64,000 nucleotides of DNA from Atherinomorus stipes. Its lineage: Eukaryota; Chordata; Actinopteri; Atheriniformes; Atherinidae. The notes below the pieces were generated by a model, which saw only the letters and a program-made list of their open reading frames with translations, was not told where the DNA came from and did not search any database. The position numbers and the translations under genes are program-made. The stretch covers positions 172,309-236,308 of the forward strand of contig JALJCO010010455.1 in the NCBI GenBank assembly GCA_023101725.1, read 5' to 3'. Positions 10,420 to 22,309 of this stretch are shown here, piece after piece; positions within the stretch are counted from its first letter, which is position 1, and every line of letters begins with the position of its first letter.

Positions 10420-11040
10420 TTTGACGATGGCAGAGACCCAGAGATGTCATCTGTCCCTGAAGAGGAGTGACCTGATGAGAGCAAAAACTGGAGTAAATTT
10501 AGGTGAAGACTACACTAAATGGACCCACATAAACGTTTTCCACGGCATCAAAACGCTGAAATGGCGACTTTCCTCCTGGATTGGTAAGCTAACTTGTTTG
10601 CTAATGTGGCTAATGTTAGCTGTCACTTATGAATTCCTCTGCAGTTCTTGTTGGACATGCTGCAGGCAGCTGGTCACTGACGTATCGGCAGTGAGCCTGG
10701 CATCCCAGGTACAAAGTGTACAAAAGAAATCAAAGATCAGTTGTAGAAAAACGTAATATATAATTCAAAACTGTTTAATGGGATTTAGAGCACTGATTAC
10801 GATCAGTAACGCCTTAGAAGACATTAAAAGTAGTTACTCATAGTACAGTCATAGCTACACCTGAGACCACTGGTTCCACTCACAGATGAAAACATCTTTA
10901 TATCTGGGAGAATTTTGGCCACTAACGGCCACCGTACATTAACAACCGTGCTGGAATATGAAGTCATTTAAAAGATTTTTTTTCCCAAATACCCATCTTT
11001 ACCACTAGATGTCAGTAATTCTTACATACTGTACCTTTAA
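10420..11040 (+). repeat. TTAA MITE family (AGGTACAGTATGT), diverged copy
   Basis: From about 10708 to 11040 this is a diverged copy of the complete element at 15507-16049 (shared: ATAATTCAAAACTG, CAGTCATAGCTACACCTGAG, ACCCATCTTTACCACTAGAT, TACATACTGTACCTTTAA). The preceding part encodes a broken peptide RAKTGVNLGEDYTKW, similar in pattern to that in the MITE at 5234-5698. Confidence 0.65.
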
Positions 11041-12059
11041 AAGATTAACTGTGACAAGTTGATGCAATCATTAAAATTTGATCCAGGTAACAGTTTTTAC
11101 AGTGTGGCAGTGTCCTGGCTTTCTAACTGGCATGGCCTCAGCCAGCACTGGAGCAGCCAGATATGCTGCTGGTAATTTATTAGAGAACAAACCCAGAGAA
11201 GGAAGCCTTTCTAATATGGAGCCAGCTCTCTGGTGACATAAACTCATTTCAGTCAAACCACACAAACAATGGATCAATGAGCACATAAATAGTCCCTGTG
11301 AAACAAGCAGGTGATGGGGAGCCACTTTTGGACTTTAGAATAAACCTAATCCATGTCTGACCTAATTACCACATAAATTATGAGTAAGTGAGGAATAAAA
11401 GCACACCTGCATCTTCTACTCTGCCTGAATATTCGCTGAATATCAGCTGCCGCATGCAGGGGCCCCTCTTTCTGCAGCTCCACGTTTACGATGGTATCTG
11501 CTGGGCTCCGGTTTGAGTATGACCACAAAAGGCCACTGCCTCTTCCCTTTCCAAACGACTTTGTCTCTGAGGAAGTTGTGATTTGGCCCCTCTGGACCCT
11601 GATAAGAGATCAGAATGGCTGATTGGAATGACTCCGCCCGGCTCGCACAGGAAACCGAACAGCATGTGTGGATGCTGAGAGAGACGGTGGATGGCAGGGT
11701 ACGTGCGCCACAGATCGTTCCTGCCGGGGTGTTTATGCTCGTCTGGACACCAAAGCTTTGACAAGGACTAAATTGGGGGTAATTTAGGGTTTTGAGTTTT
11801 TTCTGTTCGGGAACACTTTGTACACGAAGGTCAAAAACAGACAATATGTAAACAAAAACAACCATATTACAACCATTACAGCTGCCAACGTTGTGGATGT
11901 TTTTCACTTCATTTAAATTTTTTAGTATATTTCTCCCTTTATTTAATCATTTCATCCTTAATTAATGGGATCTTTTAAAATAAATGATAATTATTATATT
12001 TTTTTTGTGTCACAGAGGAGTGAATTCCTTAAACATTATTTTTCTTTTTGGCAAAAGCT
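11041..12059. other. Non-coding stretch
   Basis: No recognised repeat or exon. Overlapping minus-strand frames at 11346-11907 are not family-like; the longest is 154 codons with no recognisable motif. A T-run lies at 11999-12006. Confidence 0.35.
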
Positions 12060-12226
12060 GTGGTTCCCTTGAGATTTCACGAAATTTCACGATATTGTGT
12101 AACGATGAAATCTCACAAGATTTTGTTAGTAAAATAGATCGATAGCACGTTTTAAAATATCAATATGATATTGGCATATAAAATTATTGCGATATTTCAG
12201 TGTATCGATATTTTTCCCACTCCTAA
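12060..12226. repeat. Terminal half of the 'ACACTGAAATAT' MITE family
   Basis: Contains GAAATCTCACAAGATTTTGT, the body word of this family, and ends ATTTCAGTGTATCGATATTT then CCCACTCCTAA, the complement of the family's other end. See 16487-16736 for the complete copy. Confidence 0.6.
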
Positions 12227-12639
12227 TATTTACTTCTACATTTTTCTTTTATACCTGAAGCCCTTTGAGATCCTACAATGTAATGGCCACTATGAATTCA
12301 AAGCATTATTACTATTATTATTATTAGGTTTTTCTTTTCTAAGCAAATTGACTGATTACACATCTGTCAAAGAAGTTGTCTGGACATCAGTAAAGTCCTT
12401 TACATAGAGTGGCACGAAGTACAACTTTTTCATCAAAACCATAATTTAAAAAGAAAACATCTACAGAACGTGCAGAATAAAAGTGCTAATTTTACCCTGA
12501 GTTTTTATAGCATAAAAATAATTGTTTTGTCAATTTTAACAGGTCTAAAAAGTAAATACATCTGAATTCCATACCAACTTTAGAATTTTTCGCTGTTAGC
12601 ATTAGCTTCGGAGTTGCTAGCTTGATTGCTCTGTGCAGA

Positions 12640-12727
12640 AATAGCATCTTCCTTGTTTTACATTTCTCAAATTCAATTGGACAAAGACGAAGCAGGACGA
12701 GAGTGAAGGTAGGAAAGGGGCTCAAAA
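12640..12727. repeat. Dispersed repeat, also at 28556-28650
   Basis: CTTGTTTTACATTTCTCAA, then TGGACAAA and GCAGGA.GAG..AAGGT recur at 28556-28650 in the same orientation. The family is unidentified. Confidence 0.5.
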
Positions 12728-13026
12728 GACCAGCAGAGGTTACTGCTTTCCTCCATGTAAGTTAAACATTTACTAATGCTAATTAACGGTTAACCTGTTC
12801 TGTTACGTTGCTAATGCTAATTGAGTAAGCGAGTGTTAGCATGTCACCAACTGGCAGGAAGGAATTAAACTTGTAGATATCACCTTTAAGCTAGCTTAGC
12901 ACAATGTATGTTTGCTTCGTCTACCACAAAGTATAATGGCTTAGCCTAGCATGTAGTCCTTTACCTTTTTTAATCATTTGTCCTGGCAATAATACTTTTT
13001 GTGAAGCTTAGAAGAAAGAATGGGCA

Positions 13027-14240
13027 GGAATGTTCGATATTGGCTGTTTTACCGATATCCAATAAACCAATATTGTCATACTCTTAATTTCCAATATCAA
13101 CCGATGGCGATATTGAAGACAACTGTGAGGTTGTATCTTTCATATTTTGAGAGATACAGCTACAAAGATCCCAAAATCTCCTTAACTCAGCCATAGGAGT
13201 TCATTTTGGACTTCTGGCTGCCAGATATCAGATACTAGCAGGTATTAGATACTACCATATATCAGATACTAGCAGGTATTAGATACTACCATAAATCAGA
13301 TGCTAGCAGGTATTAGATACTACCATATATCAGATAATAGTGGGTATCAGATACTACCATATATCAGATACTAGCAAGTATTAGATACTACCATATATCA
13401 GATGCTAGCAGGTATTAGATACTACCATATAGCAGATGCTAGCAGGTATTAGATACTACCATATACCAGATACTAGCAGGTATTAGATACTACCATATAC
13501 CATATACTAGCAGGTATTAGATACTACCATATATCAGATACTAGCAGGTATCAGATACTACCATATAGCAGATGCTAGCAGGTATTAGGCAACATGTGGC
13601 TAATTCTAATGTTTCTAACAACTTGGTAACTTAACCAACAACTTAAAACCAGACATATTATCAGCAGCTTCAAAGTAAGTCAGTCTGTAGCAGCAGCAGC
13701 TGCACCGTAGTCACATGACTCTGAAAGGAATCCTGGGAAATGAAGTTCTTTCACAATAACAGGAACTTTTCTACATGCTGGAACGCTGCTAATGGAGCAA
13801 GATCTCCGAGATTTAGTAAAGTAACAAGGAGATCTTGCAAGATTTCATTAGTTGAGAAATATCAATCAATATCAGTCAATATCAAAGGTTTCCACATCAA
13901 TATCAATCAACTTTTTAACCTCACATGTAGTCTGACATGTACGGAAGAGGACTGAAGAAAAAAATAAAATAATGATATTAAAGTCAGAATTCTGACTCTT
14001 TCCGAAATTTAAAAAAAAAAAAAAAAATCCTAAAAAATTATTTTAAAAATATGGAAAAAAGTCAAAATTCAGACTTTTTATTTCCTCCAGTGGCCCTAAT
14101 CCTCTTCCGTAGACATGAGAAACATCTGTGGACACACATCTGACCCACAGATTGGATATTTCCAAAGGAATCAATACAGATATTTTCCAATATTACATTT
14201 TGGATGCTGATATTGGCTGATAATATCGGACATCTCCACT
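13027..14240. mobile_element. hAT-like element with internal 34-bp satellite
   Basis: A perfect 8-bp duplication AATGGGCA flanks the element (13019-13026 and 14241-14248). Left end GGAATGTTCGATATTGGC and right end (complement) GGAGATGTCCGATATTATC are diverged inverted repeats. The body contains TTTTGAGAGATACA, GGCTGCCAGATATC, the tandem array at 13229-13590, and GAGATCTTGCAAGATTT. Further pieces of this family lie at 25139-26015, 34102-35486 and 36683-36990. No transposase is present. Confidence 0.8.
13229..13590. repeat. 34-bp minisatellite within hAT-like element
   Basis: About 10.6 copies of CAGATACTAGCAGGTATTAG plus ATACTACCATATAT, differing by scattered substitutions. Related elements in the window contain one to three units (25838-25870, 34847-34905, 36900-36990), showing that the array expanded inside this copy. 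Confidence 0.9.
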
Positions 14241-14249
14241 AATGGGCAG

Positions 14250-15500
14250 GGAAACAATGAGTCTGGCTCTGTCCTGACGACATAAAACATCAAATTTCCC
14301 AATGAACATTTTAACATTTGTCAAAACTAAATACAAACGAAAAGCTAAATAATTTGCCTTAGCACTGTTTTCGCTAATGAGTTAAGCTAGCTGACTTAGA
14401 TCTGTGTACATTTTCTCTTTGTATGTGTTCAGAAAGCTACAATTATACTTCCCAAAATACTGACTCTTTAAAGTTGAATGATTGTTAAAGAACAGACTTC
14501 ATTAGTCAGTCTTTTATTCTGACGTATCTGAGACAACTGGCCAAAGCCAGACTGAGTACTTCCCTCTCACGTACTCAGGACTGAGAGCCCTTCAGCTGTC
14601 AGACATTTAACTGATCTTTAAAGGGTTTCACGCCACTTTCCTCAACACCTGTACGACCCTTCAGCGCTCAGAGAGACGCTTCAAATCACCCTGCAGAGCT
14701 CCAGAAGTGGCTGATGATCAACAAGCGCGCTGTCAGAGCGCAGGGCGATGTTTCCTTATTTTCTTTATTTTTATTTTACTGTTTCTCTGAGTGGATTCTC
14801 GTCTCAGCGCAGTCAGGCTGGTAATGGAAAGTCTAGGATGAGTCACACCGGGCCAGAGGGTTAAATACTGAAACTGCATGACTCAGTGCGCTCCAGACAC
14901 CAGACTAAATATAAAAGCATCCCTCTAGTTCAGAATAACCCCTCATATAACCACATTATTATCATTAATAATCAACCACATGATGGTAACCAACTAATTA
15001 TCATAAATGATTGTAATGATAAATCCTTGATGAACATAACAGATTTAATTTTCACTCTAGAAAACTGGTTGCAGTTGTGTTTAAAGAGGAAATTAACGTG
15101 ATAATTGACTCCTGCTGTCCTCGATATAATTAATTACCCAAGAGTAAAATAATTATGCTACAACTTGAAAGTGGACCAAAGAAAAAAAACCTACTTGTGT
15201 TAAAAAGGAGCAGAAACTTATTAACCCCAGCCAGTGTGCTTCTTTTGCATAACAATGGATTTAATTTCAGGCACTTTGCCGATGCTCACATTCACGCAAA
15301 CATCCGGTGATTAAACCAGCGGCACGGAGGTGATAAACTAAAAACAGCACAGACTCAAACTAAGAACATCACAGTATGGTGTTTTTCTAAATGCACAACA
15401 GGGGAGTCTCTTATTGTTTTTACACCAGATGCCACAAACTCAGGATTAGAGTTCGTTTCCGTGTCAGAAACTACAGAGATCTGCTGCCTTCATCTCTGTA
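14250..15500. other. Non-coding stretch
   Basis: No exon, RNA gene or known repeat recognised. A+T-rich with a short palindromic stretch near 14955-15040 (ATTATTATCATTAATAATC). Confidence 0.35.
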
Positions 15501-15506
15501 AAGGCT

Positions 15507-16049
15507 TTAAAGGTACAGTATGTGAAAAATCAAATGTCAATGGCAGAAAATGTGATGTATAATTCAAAACTGTGTTTCTATTGATGTGTAATCGCTGCAC
15601 TAGAATTGCTGTAATATGTTAATTTTCTTAGAATGAGTAATTTATATCTACTTTCAGGGCGGTGCACATATGGAGGCTGCCATATTTGTTCCACTACTTT
15701 TACTACGGTGTCCCTGAATGGACAAAACAATGTCTGTGATGTGAGAACCCTCTGAACTTTAAAAATGCTGTTATAGCTTTGTTAAATGGAGTAAGATAAC
15801 TTTTCGGGATGAGTAATACCTTAAAAGCCACAAAAGATAGTTACTAGTTCAGTCATAGCTACACCTGAGACCACCGGATCCACCCACACATGAAAACATC
15901 TTTATGTCTGGGAGAGTTTTGGCCACTAACAGCCACCATACATTCACAAAAGTGATAGAATATGAAGTCATTTGAAAGAAAACATCTTTTCTTTCAAATA
16001 CCCATCTTTACCACTAGATGTCAGTAATTTTTACATACTGTACCTTTAA
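15507..16049. mobile_element. TTAA-flanked MITE, 543 bp
   Basis: Ends are TTAA followed by perfect inverted copies of AGGTACAGTATGT. A TTAA duplication suggests a piggyBac or Kolobok parent. The body (CAGTCATAGCTACACCTGAG, GGGAGAGTTTTGGCCACTAA) matches the diverged copy at 10708-11040. No coding potential. Confidence 0.8.
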
Positions 16050-16164
16050 TATAAAGACAGGTTTGAGAACAAAGTTAAACAAGATTACTTTCCCTGTAAA
16101 AGGATCTAATCTTTGGCTCTGATATGTCTACTGTGTCTCATGACAGACTACATGTCGGGTTCAT

Positions 16165-16470
16165 TGAAAAAGTTGATTAATCCGACATTTACACTGTAAA
16201 ACGATATCTGTAGAATTTACTGTGAAAAACTGGCAGCTGTGGTTGCCTCTTTCACCGTAAAATTTACAGTGAAAATGTTATGATATTAAAGTCAGAATTT
16301 ACAGTAAAATTTACAGTGAGAATGTAGAGGATATTACAGTATACATTTCTGGCAACCATAAATTTTTCAGTACACTACTATTATGTATTTACGATATTTT
16401 CTTGCAGTAATAACAGTTAAAACAGCACAAAAAATATTGTTGGTTTTACAAAAAATATCTACATCTATAA
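16165..16470. repeat. 'TTTACAGTAAAA' repeat
   Basis: Contains several copies of AAATTTACAGT(G/A)A and AACTGGCAGCTG, characteristic of a common fish short DNA repeat. A smaller piece occurs at 25385-25465. Ends not determined. Confidence 0.45.
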
Positions 16471-16486
16471 AATATGGTAACAGTTA

Positions 16487-16736
16487 TGGGTGGGAAAAAA
16501 ATATTGATACACTGAAATATCGCGATATATTCATTATGCTGATATATTGATATTTAAAAATGCGATACTCCATTTTACTCACAAAATCTTGAGAGATTAT
16601 GTCGTGCTGTGACAAAATCTCGTGACGTTTCATTGGTTAAATAGGTCAATATCACGTTTTTAAATATAAATAGGAAATCTGCATTATGAAAATATCGCAA
16701 TTTTTCAGTGTATCAAATTTTTTTTTTCCAACCCTA
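16487..16736. mobile_element. Palindromic MITE, complete copy (250 bp)
   Basis: Starts ATGGGTGGGAAAAAAATATT then GATACACTGAAATAT and ends ATTTTTCAGTGTATC followed by CCAACCCTAG, which pair as inverted repeats. The body carries inverted CAAAATCT(C/T) words. Other copies: 10187-10265, 12060-12226 and 31407-32572. Confidence 0.7.
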
Positions 16737-16749
16737 GTGGCAATGTGTA

Positions 16750-17075
16750 ATTTAGCGATGTCTGATATTATCCGCCCACCAATAGGCCTATCATCGGCCG
16801 ATATTAACATTAAAATGTGATGTTGGAAAATATCGGTATCAAGGTTTTCAGGCTGATATATTTTGCTAGCAAAATCTCGCAAGATCTCATTGTTCCGTTC
16901 CAAAATCTCAGAGATCTTGTTATGTGAGGATATGTGGTGTCAAGTACATTTCAGATTTTTATGGTATGGATGATAATTTGGTTGTTTATGCATTAATGAG
17001 TTTAAAAAGAATCAGTATCGATGATACTTGACATCGGATCAATGCCCAATCCCGCAGTATCGCACACCCCTAATT
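16750..17075. repeat. hAT-like fragment(s), TATCGG family
   Basis: GATGTCTGATATTATC with GGCCGATATT and AAAATGTGAT at the left matches the hAT-like family at 13027-14240. The right end (ATCGCACACCCCTAAT) belongs to a related TAGGG(G)TG terminus. Likely two truncated pieces. Confidence 0.5.
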
Positions 17076-17079
17076 ATAA

Positions 17080-18480
17080 CTGGACTATGATGAAGTAGAT
17101 ATAACAGGATTGTATCTGAGGCTCTAAATGAACTTTTTTTTCTTTGGTCAATCAGAATGTAAAATAAAAATAATCCAGATTATAAGTGCAGCTAAATGTA
17201 TTTAATCATTGTAAACAATTTTATTCAGTGTTTTCACATTATTCTGACGTATTTTTGGTTAAAATTCTTTAGCATTTTCATGTATCATTTAAATGAACTA
17301 CTGAACCGCAACCAACAAGTCAATTATATCAAGACCAGAGTCTGAATATTGCTACTAACTAACTAAAATAATATTGAATATTGTCCTTTGTACAAGACGA
17401 GTAAACTTGTATCAATGTATTTTCTATGTACATTCAATTTATTCATTTTTTTTTTTTAAAAGAGTAGACAACCTTACTGGAAAAATATAGTATGAAATTA
17501 AATTTTTAAAAAATTACATAAAAAATACAAACTTAATCTGTAAGGAAAATTCAAAAGTATAAAGTGTAGTTTAAGTATATAAAGTATAATTAAAGTCTGA
17601 TGAAATTATAATAATTAAATACAATTATCACATCAATTAAATTAAAATAATTTAATACATTTTTTATATTATTAATAATAAAATATATATAATATTTTAC
17701 CTTGTATATTAATATATAATAATAATAGTAATATTTACTGTTTATTTATTAGAACCTCATCATATGTTCATGTCCATGTGGTCATCGCAGCTTTTAGAAC
17801 AGTGATCTTCATGTCATTTTGAAATGGAAAGAAAGGGCACTGCACTCGGCGTCTGAAATGTTGCCACTAATCCCGTTATTTCACCTCGGGAAGCCACATT
17901 CTTTACAGATTAAGCGTCTTCCTGCACAGACCAGATGCAGCACCTGTTTGTCACATTAGCAAGAAATGTGCTGCATCGCATTTAAAGCAATCCAGGTGTC
18001 AAATTCTCTTACGTTTGTTTTTTGCTTGTTGATGATCAACTGGCATGAAATAAACTCAGATTAAATGATAATTATGTCACATTTACCACCGTTTAGCTTT
18101 TTGGAAACACACGAGGACCCTGCAGCCCAAACATGCGTGGTACCGGGTAACCTTTCCTCCTCACTGTTTCCCTCCGTTGCTAACAACACTGAAGTCTGTG
18201 CCAGTGGAAAGATGGCTTTCATGAGTTCATATAAACACTCTCCGGTTACTATGAAGTAAATTGGAGGGACCAGGGGCGAGGATACTGCAGAGCCCAGCAG
18301 CGTGCCACTGGGCTGACCCCCAGCTGTCACCGGGCCAAACTAAACCACGAAGGGTTCACCTGCTGACATCACATCACTTTCAGACTTTACCGTCAGATGT
18401 TTTACACACAGAATGAACCTGAATCTGCAGCTTCACATAATCAGTGGAGCGAGACGTTATACACGGGTGGGTTTCAGACA
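17080..18480. other. A+T-rich non-coding stretch
   Basis: 17100-17760 is very A+T-rich with many TAATAATA runs. 17760-18480 is of ordinary composition. Overlapping frames at 18061-18330 on both strands have no recognisable product. Confidence 0.35.
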
Positions 18481-18488
18481 CACACACC

Positions 18489-19540
18489 GGCCACTTTATT
18501 AGGTACACCTGTCCAACTGCTTGTTAATGCAAATTTCTAATCAGCCAATCACATGGCAGCAACTCAATGCATTTAGGCATGTAGACATGGTGAAGACGAT
18601 CTGTTGCAGTTCAAACCAGCATCAGAATGGGGAAGAAAGGTGATTTAAGACACTTTGAACGTGGCATGGTTGTTGGTCTGAGTATTTCAGAAACTGCTGA
18701 TCTACTGGGATTTTCCTGCACAACCATCTTTAGGGTTTACAGAGAATGGTCCCAGAAAGAGGAAATATCCAGTGAGCAGCAGTTCTGTGGGCACAAATGC
18801 CTTGTTGATGCCAGAGGTCAGAGGAGAATGGCCAGACTGGTTCCAGCTGATAGGAAGGCAACAGTAACTCAAATAAGCACTTGTTCCAACCGAAGTCTGC
18901 AGAAGAGCATCTCTGAATGAACAACACATCCAACCTGGAAGCAGATGGGCTACAGCAGCAGAAGACCACACCAGGTGCCGCTCCTGTCAGCTAAGAACAG
19001 GAAACTGAGGCTACAATTCACACAGACTCACCAACATTGGACAATAGAAGATGGAGAAATGTTGCCTTGTCTGATGAGTCTCCATTTCTGCTACAAAATT
19101 CGGATGCTAGGCTCAGAATTTGGTGTCAACATGAAAGCATGGATCCATCCTGCCTTGCATCAACAGTTCAGCTTGGTGGTGGTGGTGTGATGGTGTGGGA
19201 GAGATTTTCTTGGCCCACTTTGGGCCCCTTAGTACCAACGTGGCGGTTTAACCACCACAGCCTACCTGAGTATTGTTGCTGACCATGTTCATCCCTTTAT
19301 GACCACAGTGTAGCATCCTCTGATGCTGCTTCCAGCAGGATAACGCGCCATGTCATAAAGATGACATCATCTCAGACTGACAAATCTGCAGCAACTGTGT
19401 GATGATGTCATGTCAATATGGAGCAAAATCTCTGAGGAATGTTTCCAGAACCTTGTTGAATCAATGCCACCAAGGATTTAAGCAGTTCTGAAGGCAAAAG
19501 GGGTCCAACCAGGTACTAGCAAGGTGTACCTAATAAACAA
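18489..19540 (+). pseudogene. Tc1/mariner transposon with dead transposase
   Basis: The left end GGCCACTTTATTAGGTACAC and the right end AAGGTGTACCTAATAAA are the inverted repeats of a widespread vertebrate Tc1-like family. The transposase starts near 18627 (MGKKGDLRHFERGMVVGLSI, then SETADLLGFSCTTIFRVYRE, a helix-turn-helix). A stop interrupts at 18918, and at least one frameshift separates the later pieces (WTIED, LSDESPFLL, GGGGVMVWERF). The region around 19380 lacks about 110 bp, including the segment amplified at 42803-44884. A second copy lies at 54945-56660. Confidence 0.9.
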
Positions 19541-19544
19541 CAGG

Positions 19545-21150
19545 CATGAAATAACAACAGGTGCTGAAAAATTTCCCTCATTTTCAAATCCAATCCTTCC
19601 TCTCTACTAAATAATCAGAAATATCTTTTCATATTTATCTTCCTCTACATAATCAGACTGGTTCCAGGATATTTTTCTCCACATTTTCATGCTGTAGCTA
19701 CTTTACAGCCAACAAGCAGCTTTGCTAACCTGAACTGGATCACGTAGCTCCAGTTCTTGACCACAGGGTTGACCTGTTAGTGGGGTTTAAGTTTTGTTCT
19801 CTTTTAGCCAGTTTGCAAAATAACCCATGAAGAGATAACACTACACCAGCTAAAGTATCATTTATCTGTTTCCAGCTGCTGTCTTTGCTTTTGATTTTGA
19901 TATTTTGTGGCCTTTATTTGAGCTATTCTCCGGCTCCTTCAGCAAATTTTGTTTAGAGACAATCTGCAAAAACCTAAAAAACAACCCCAAACCTCTGCAG
20001 AGAGAATCAGAAACACCTGCCCACTGATCCGACCACTCGCTTTTAAGCTTTCCACATCTCTGTGATAAAACTAGCTTTTCCTGCTGGAGTTCGACTTTTA
20101 ATGAGCGACTTGTGCCTCTGCGCAGACAAAGCTGGCAGCGCATTAACGGTTAATGTGAAAGCAAAAAGGTCCTCTAAGACACTCTAGTTTACTTGCTTTA
20201 AAATAAATTATTGAGAAAAAGGAAAGGTCAAGTGAAAATGTTATTATGATACATTGCTGTGCCTTGTTTTGAAGATATTTTCTGGCTTATTCCTCCAAGC
20301 TCATTCCTCTGAAGAATGAAGAAGCTGGAATTATTTAGAAAAGCAGAGAAGCTATTTCACTGCTGATAATATGCAACACAATAAGCCCGTTCTACCGAGG
20401 GTTTCTGGGGAATCATTTCTGCTCTTCAAGAGAGGGAAAAGTTGAGAAGTTTTCTAGCTTATAGTGTAGTAGTATATTTAATATTCTAATAGTATATTTA
20501 ATATTCTAATTAAAGCATTTTCCCCTTGTATCACAAGTCATCTGTTTAAATCTGTAAATCGCATCAGTTCCCAGAGTGATCACATTATCCAACTAGCAAC
20601 TTACAATTGATTTACAATTAGTGGGCGGAATGATGCAAAAATTAACAATATCGACACCAATGGTATCAATATTACTGATGTTTGTATCAATGCATATTAT
20701 CAATCTTTTTTTTTTGTTATTTGTTGTAATTTATAGATTTGGTTTAAAGTCTAGTACTATTTTACTTATTCTAACGACAACTCTTTACTGCGGTGACTTT
20801 GATGATGTCACTATTATGCAACACCATAACAAGTAAATGTCTGTAAATGAGGACGAATCACCACAAAAAAAGCCGCTTCGAGCTCACAGGGGGGTCCGAC
20901 TAATGTTCTGTAACAAAACATCGGTGAGATGGAGTTTGTGGCAGATAATGTCTTATTTAGAGGCTGTGCGCGGTTGCCCCATCACTGCCATTACATCGGA
21001 CATACGCTGATCTGGAGTGGATCTAAAAATCTCCTGAAGGAATTCAAGTTGCACAAAAACTGTCTGGGTGAGGAAATGAACATATTTCATGCTAGAAAAT
21101 AAGTACAGATTGAAAAAAAACTGAACTTCCCCTTTAATAACAGGCATTGT
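19545..21150. other. Non-coding stretch
   Basis: No recognised gene. A short tandem duplication (AGTATATTTAATATTCTAAT, two copies) lies at 20470-20509. A TATCGA-rich fragment at 20630-20700 may be another hAT-like remnant. 20880-21150 precedes the MITE at 21155 and is unremarkable. Confidence 0.35.
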
Positions 21151-21154
21151 TCAT

Positions 21155-21684
21155 TTAAAGGTAGAGTCCGAAGTCCCCCCCCAGAATAAACGTTAGATTT
21201 GTGCAAGTGAAATCCGTCTGAAACGGCGCCTTTGGGCCTCTACTCGCATGCAGAAGTGAGTTTGAATGCAACTCTCTCTCCTCCTGCCTGTAATTCGCTC
21301 TTTCGCTTTGTTTTTGTGTGTTCGGGACGTTTCTGGGTGGAGATTTCTGTTTATATCACCAGCCAATGACAGAACTAAGGACATGACGCTGTGTGGGAAT
21401 AAGCTTATGATTGACGCCAGTCACTCGAACTCTCCAAGGAAAAAAAAAAAGAAAGAAAACAGCGGATGCACCGAAGAAAAGGTAAAAGCTTTAGATAGTA
21501 CACGTTGGAAAACCAGGTTAATATTAGTTTGGCTTTTACCCGCTTCAGAGCTCTGAAGGAGTCGTTGAAGCTGAATAGGCTGAAGAACGAGGCGGCCATT
21601 AGCCTGAGAGGGAGGGGCTCAGTTTGAATACTGTTGTTTGCAAACAGAAACGGTGGGGGGGCTTTGGACTCCACCTCTAAAAAG
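21155..21684. mobile_element. MITE with GTAGAGTCC ends
   Basis: The left end TTTAAAGGTAGAGTCCGAAG followed by a C-run pairs with the right end G-run, CTTTGGACTCCACCTCTAAA. Length about 530 bp. No transposase. The ends resemble the TTAA-type elements, but the flanking TTAA is degraded on the right. Confidence 0.6.
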
Positions 21685-22149
21685 GAGTTTTTTTCTTTCC
21701 TCTTCACAAACCCTACTTCATTTCATAACACATTTCGGGTCTTTTTTTAAAAAAATAACTGTAAAAAATTTCCACGTTACTCAGCTTGGTTACCTTCGCG
21801 TGGATTTCGGGATGACTCAGCAGATGCGGCTTCAGGTTGGTCGTGTTTCTGCTGGTCATAGTCGCTCCGCACGCTTTACGCAACGTCTTGTTTTGTGTCG
21901 TTTCCATCGTATGTGAAACGTGTCCGTGTGTCAGCTCTTCTTTTTTTCTCCGAGCTGGACATTTTTAAGATTAATCACGAAATGTGAAACATGTGAGAAC
22001 TGTTTAGCATCTCGTTTAGCATTTCGCGGGTAACCGAATGCGTGCAGGCCATCCTCGCTGCACGAGTTTATGTTCTTATTGGACGTCTTTGTCGTACATC
22101 CCGCCTTTCAACACAAACAGTTGTTCTGATTGGATGTAATTGCTGTCAG
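21685..22149. other. Non-coding stretch
   Basis: Nothing recognised. Short frames on both strands lack family features. Confidence 0.3.
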
Positions 22150-22307
22150 GTATTTTCATCTCGTTTTTATTCGTTGAGGAAAATGTCATTAACTTTCGTT
22201 TTAGTTTTAGCCCCCGTGCGTTGGTTTTCGTTTAGTTTTCGCCAAGAAAAATGGGTCGTTGACGAAGACTGACGAAAATTTTTCGTCAACAAAATTAACA
22301 CTGATAC
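22150..22307. repeat. hAT-like right terminus (TTTCGTCAACAAAATTAACA)
   Basis: Repeated TTTTCGT/TTCGTTTAGTTTTCG words end in GACGAAAATTTTTCGTCAAC then AAAATTAACACT, the characteristic terminus of a common fish hAT-like element. The left terminus was not found. Confidence 0.55.
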
Positions 22308-22309
22308 AA

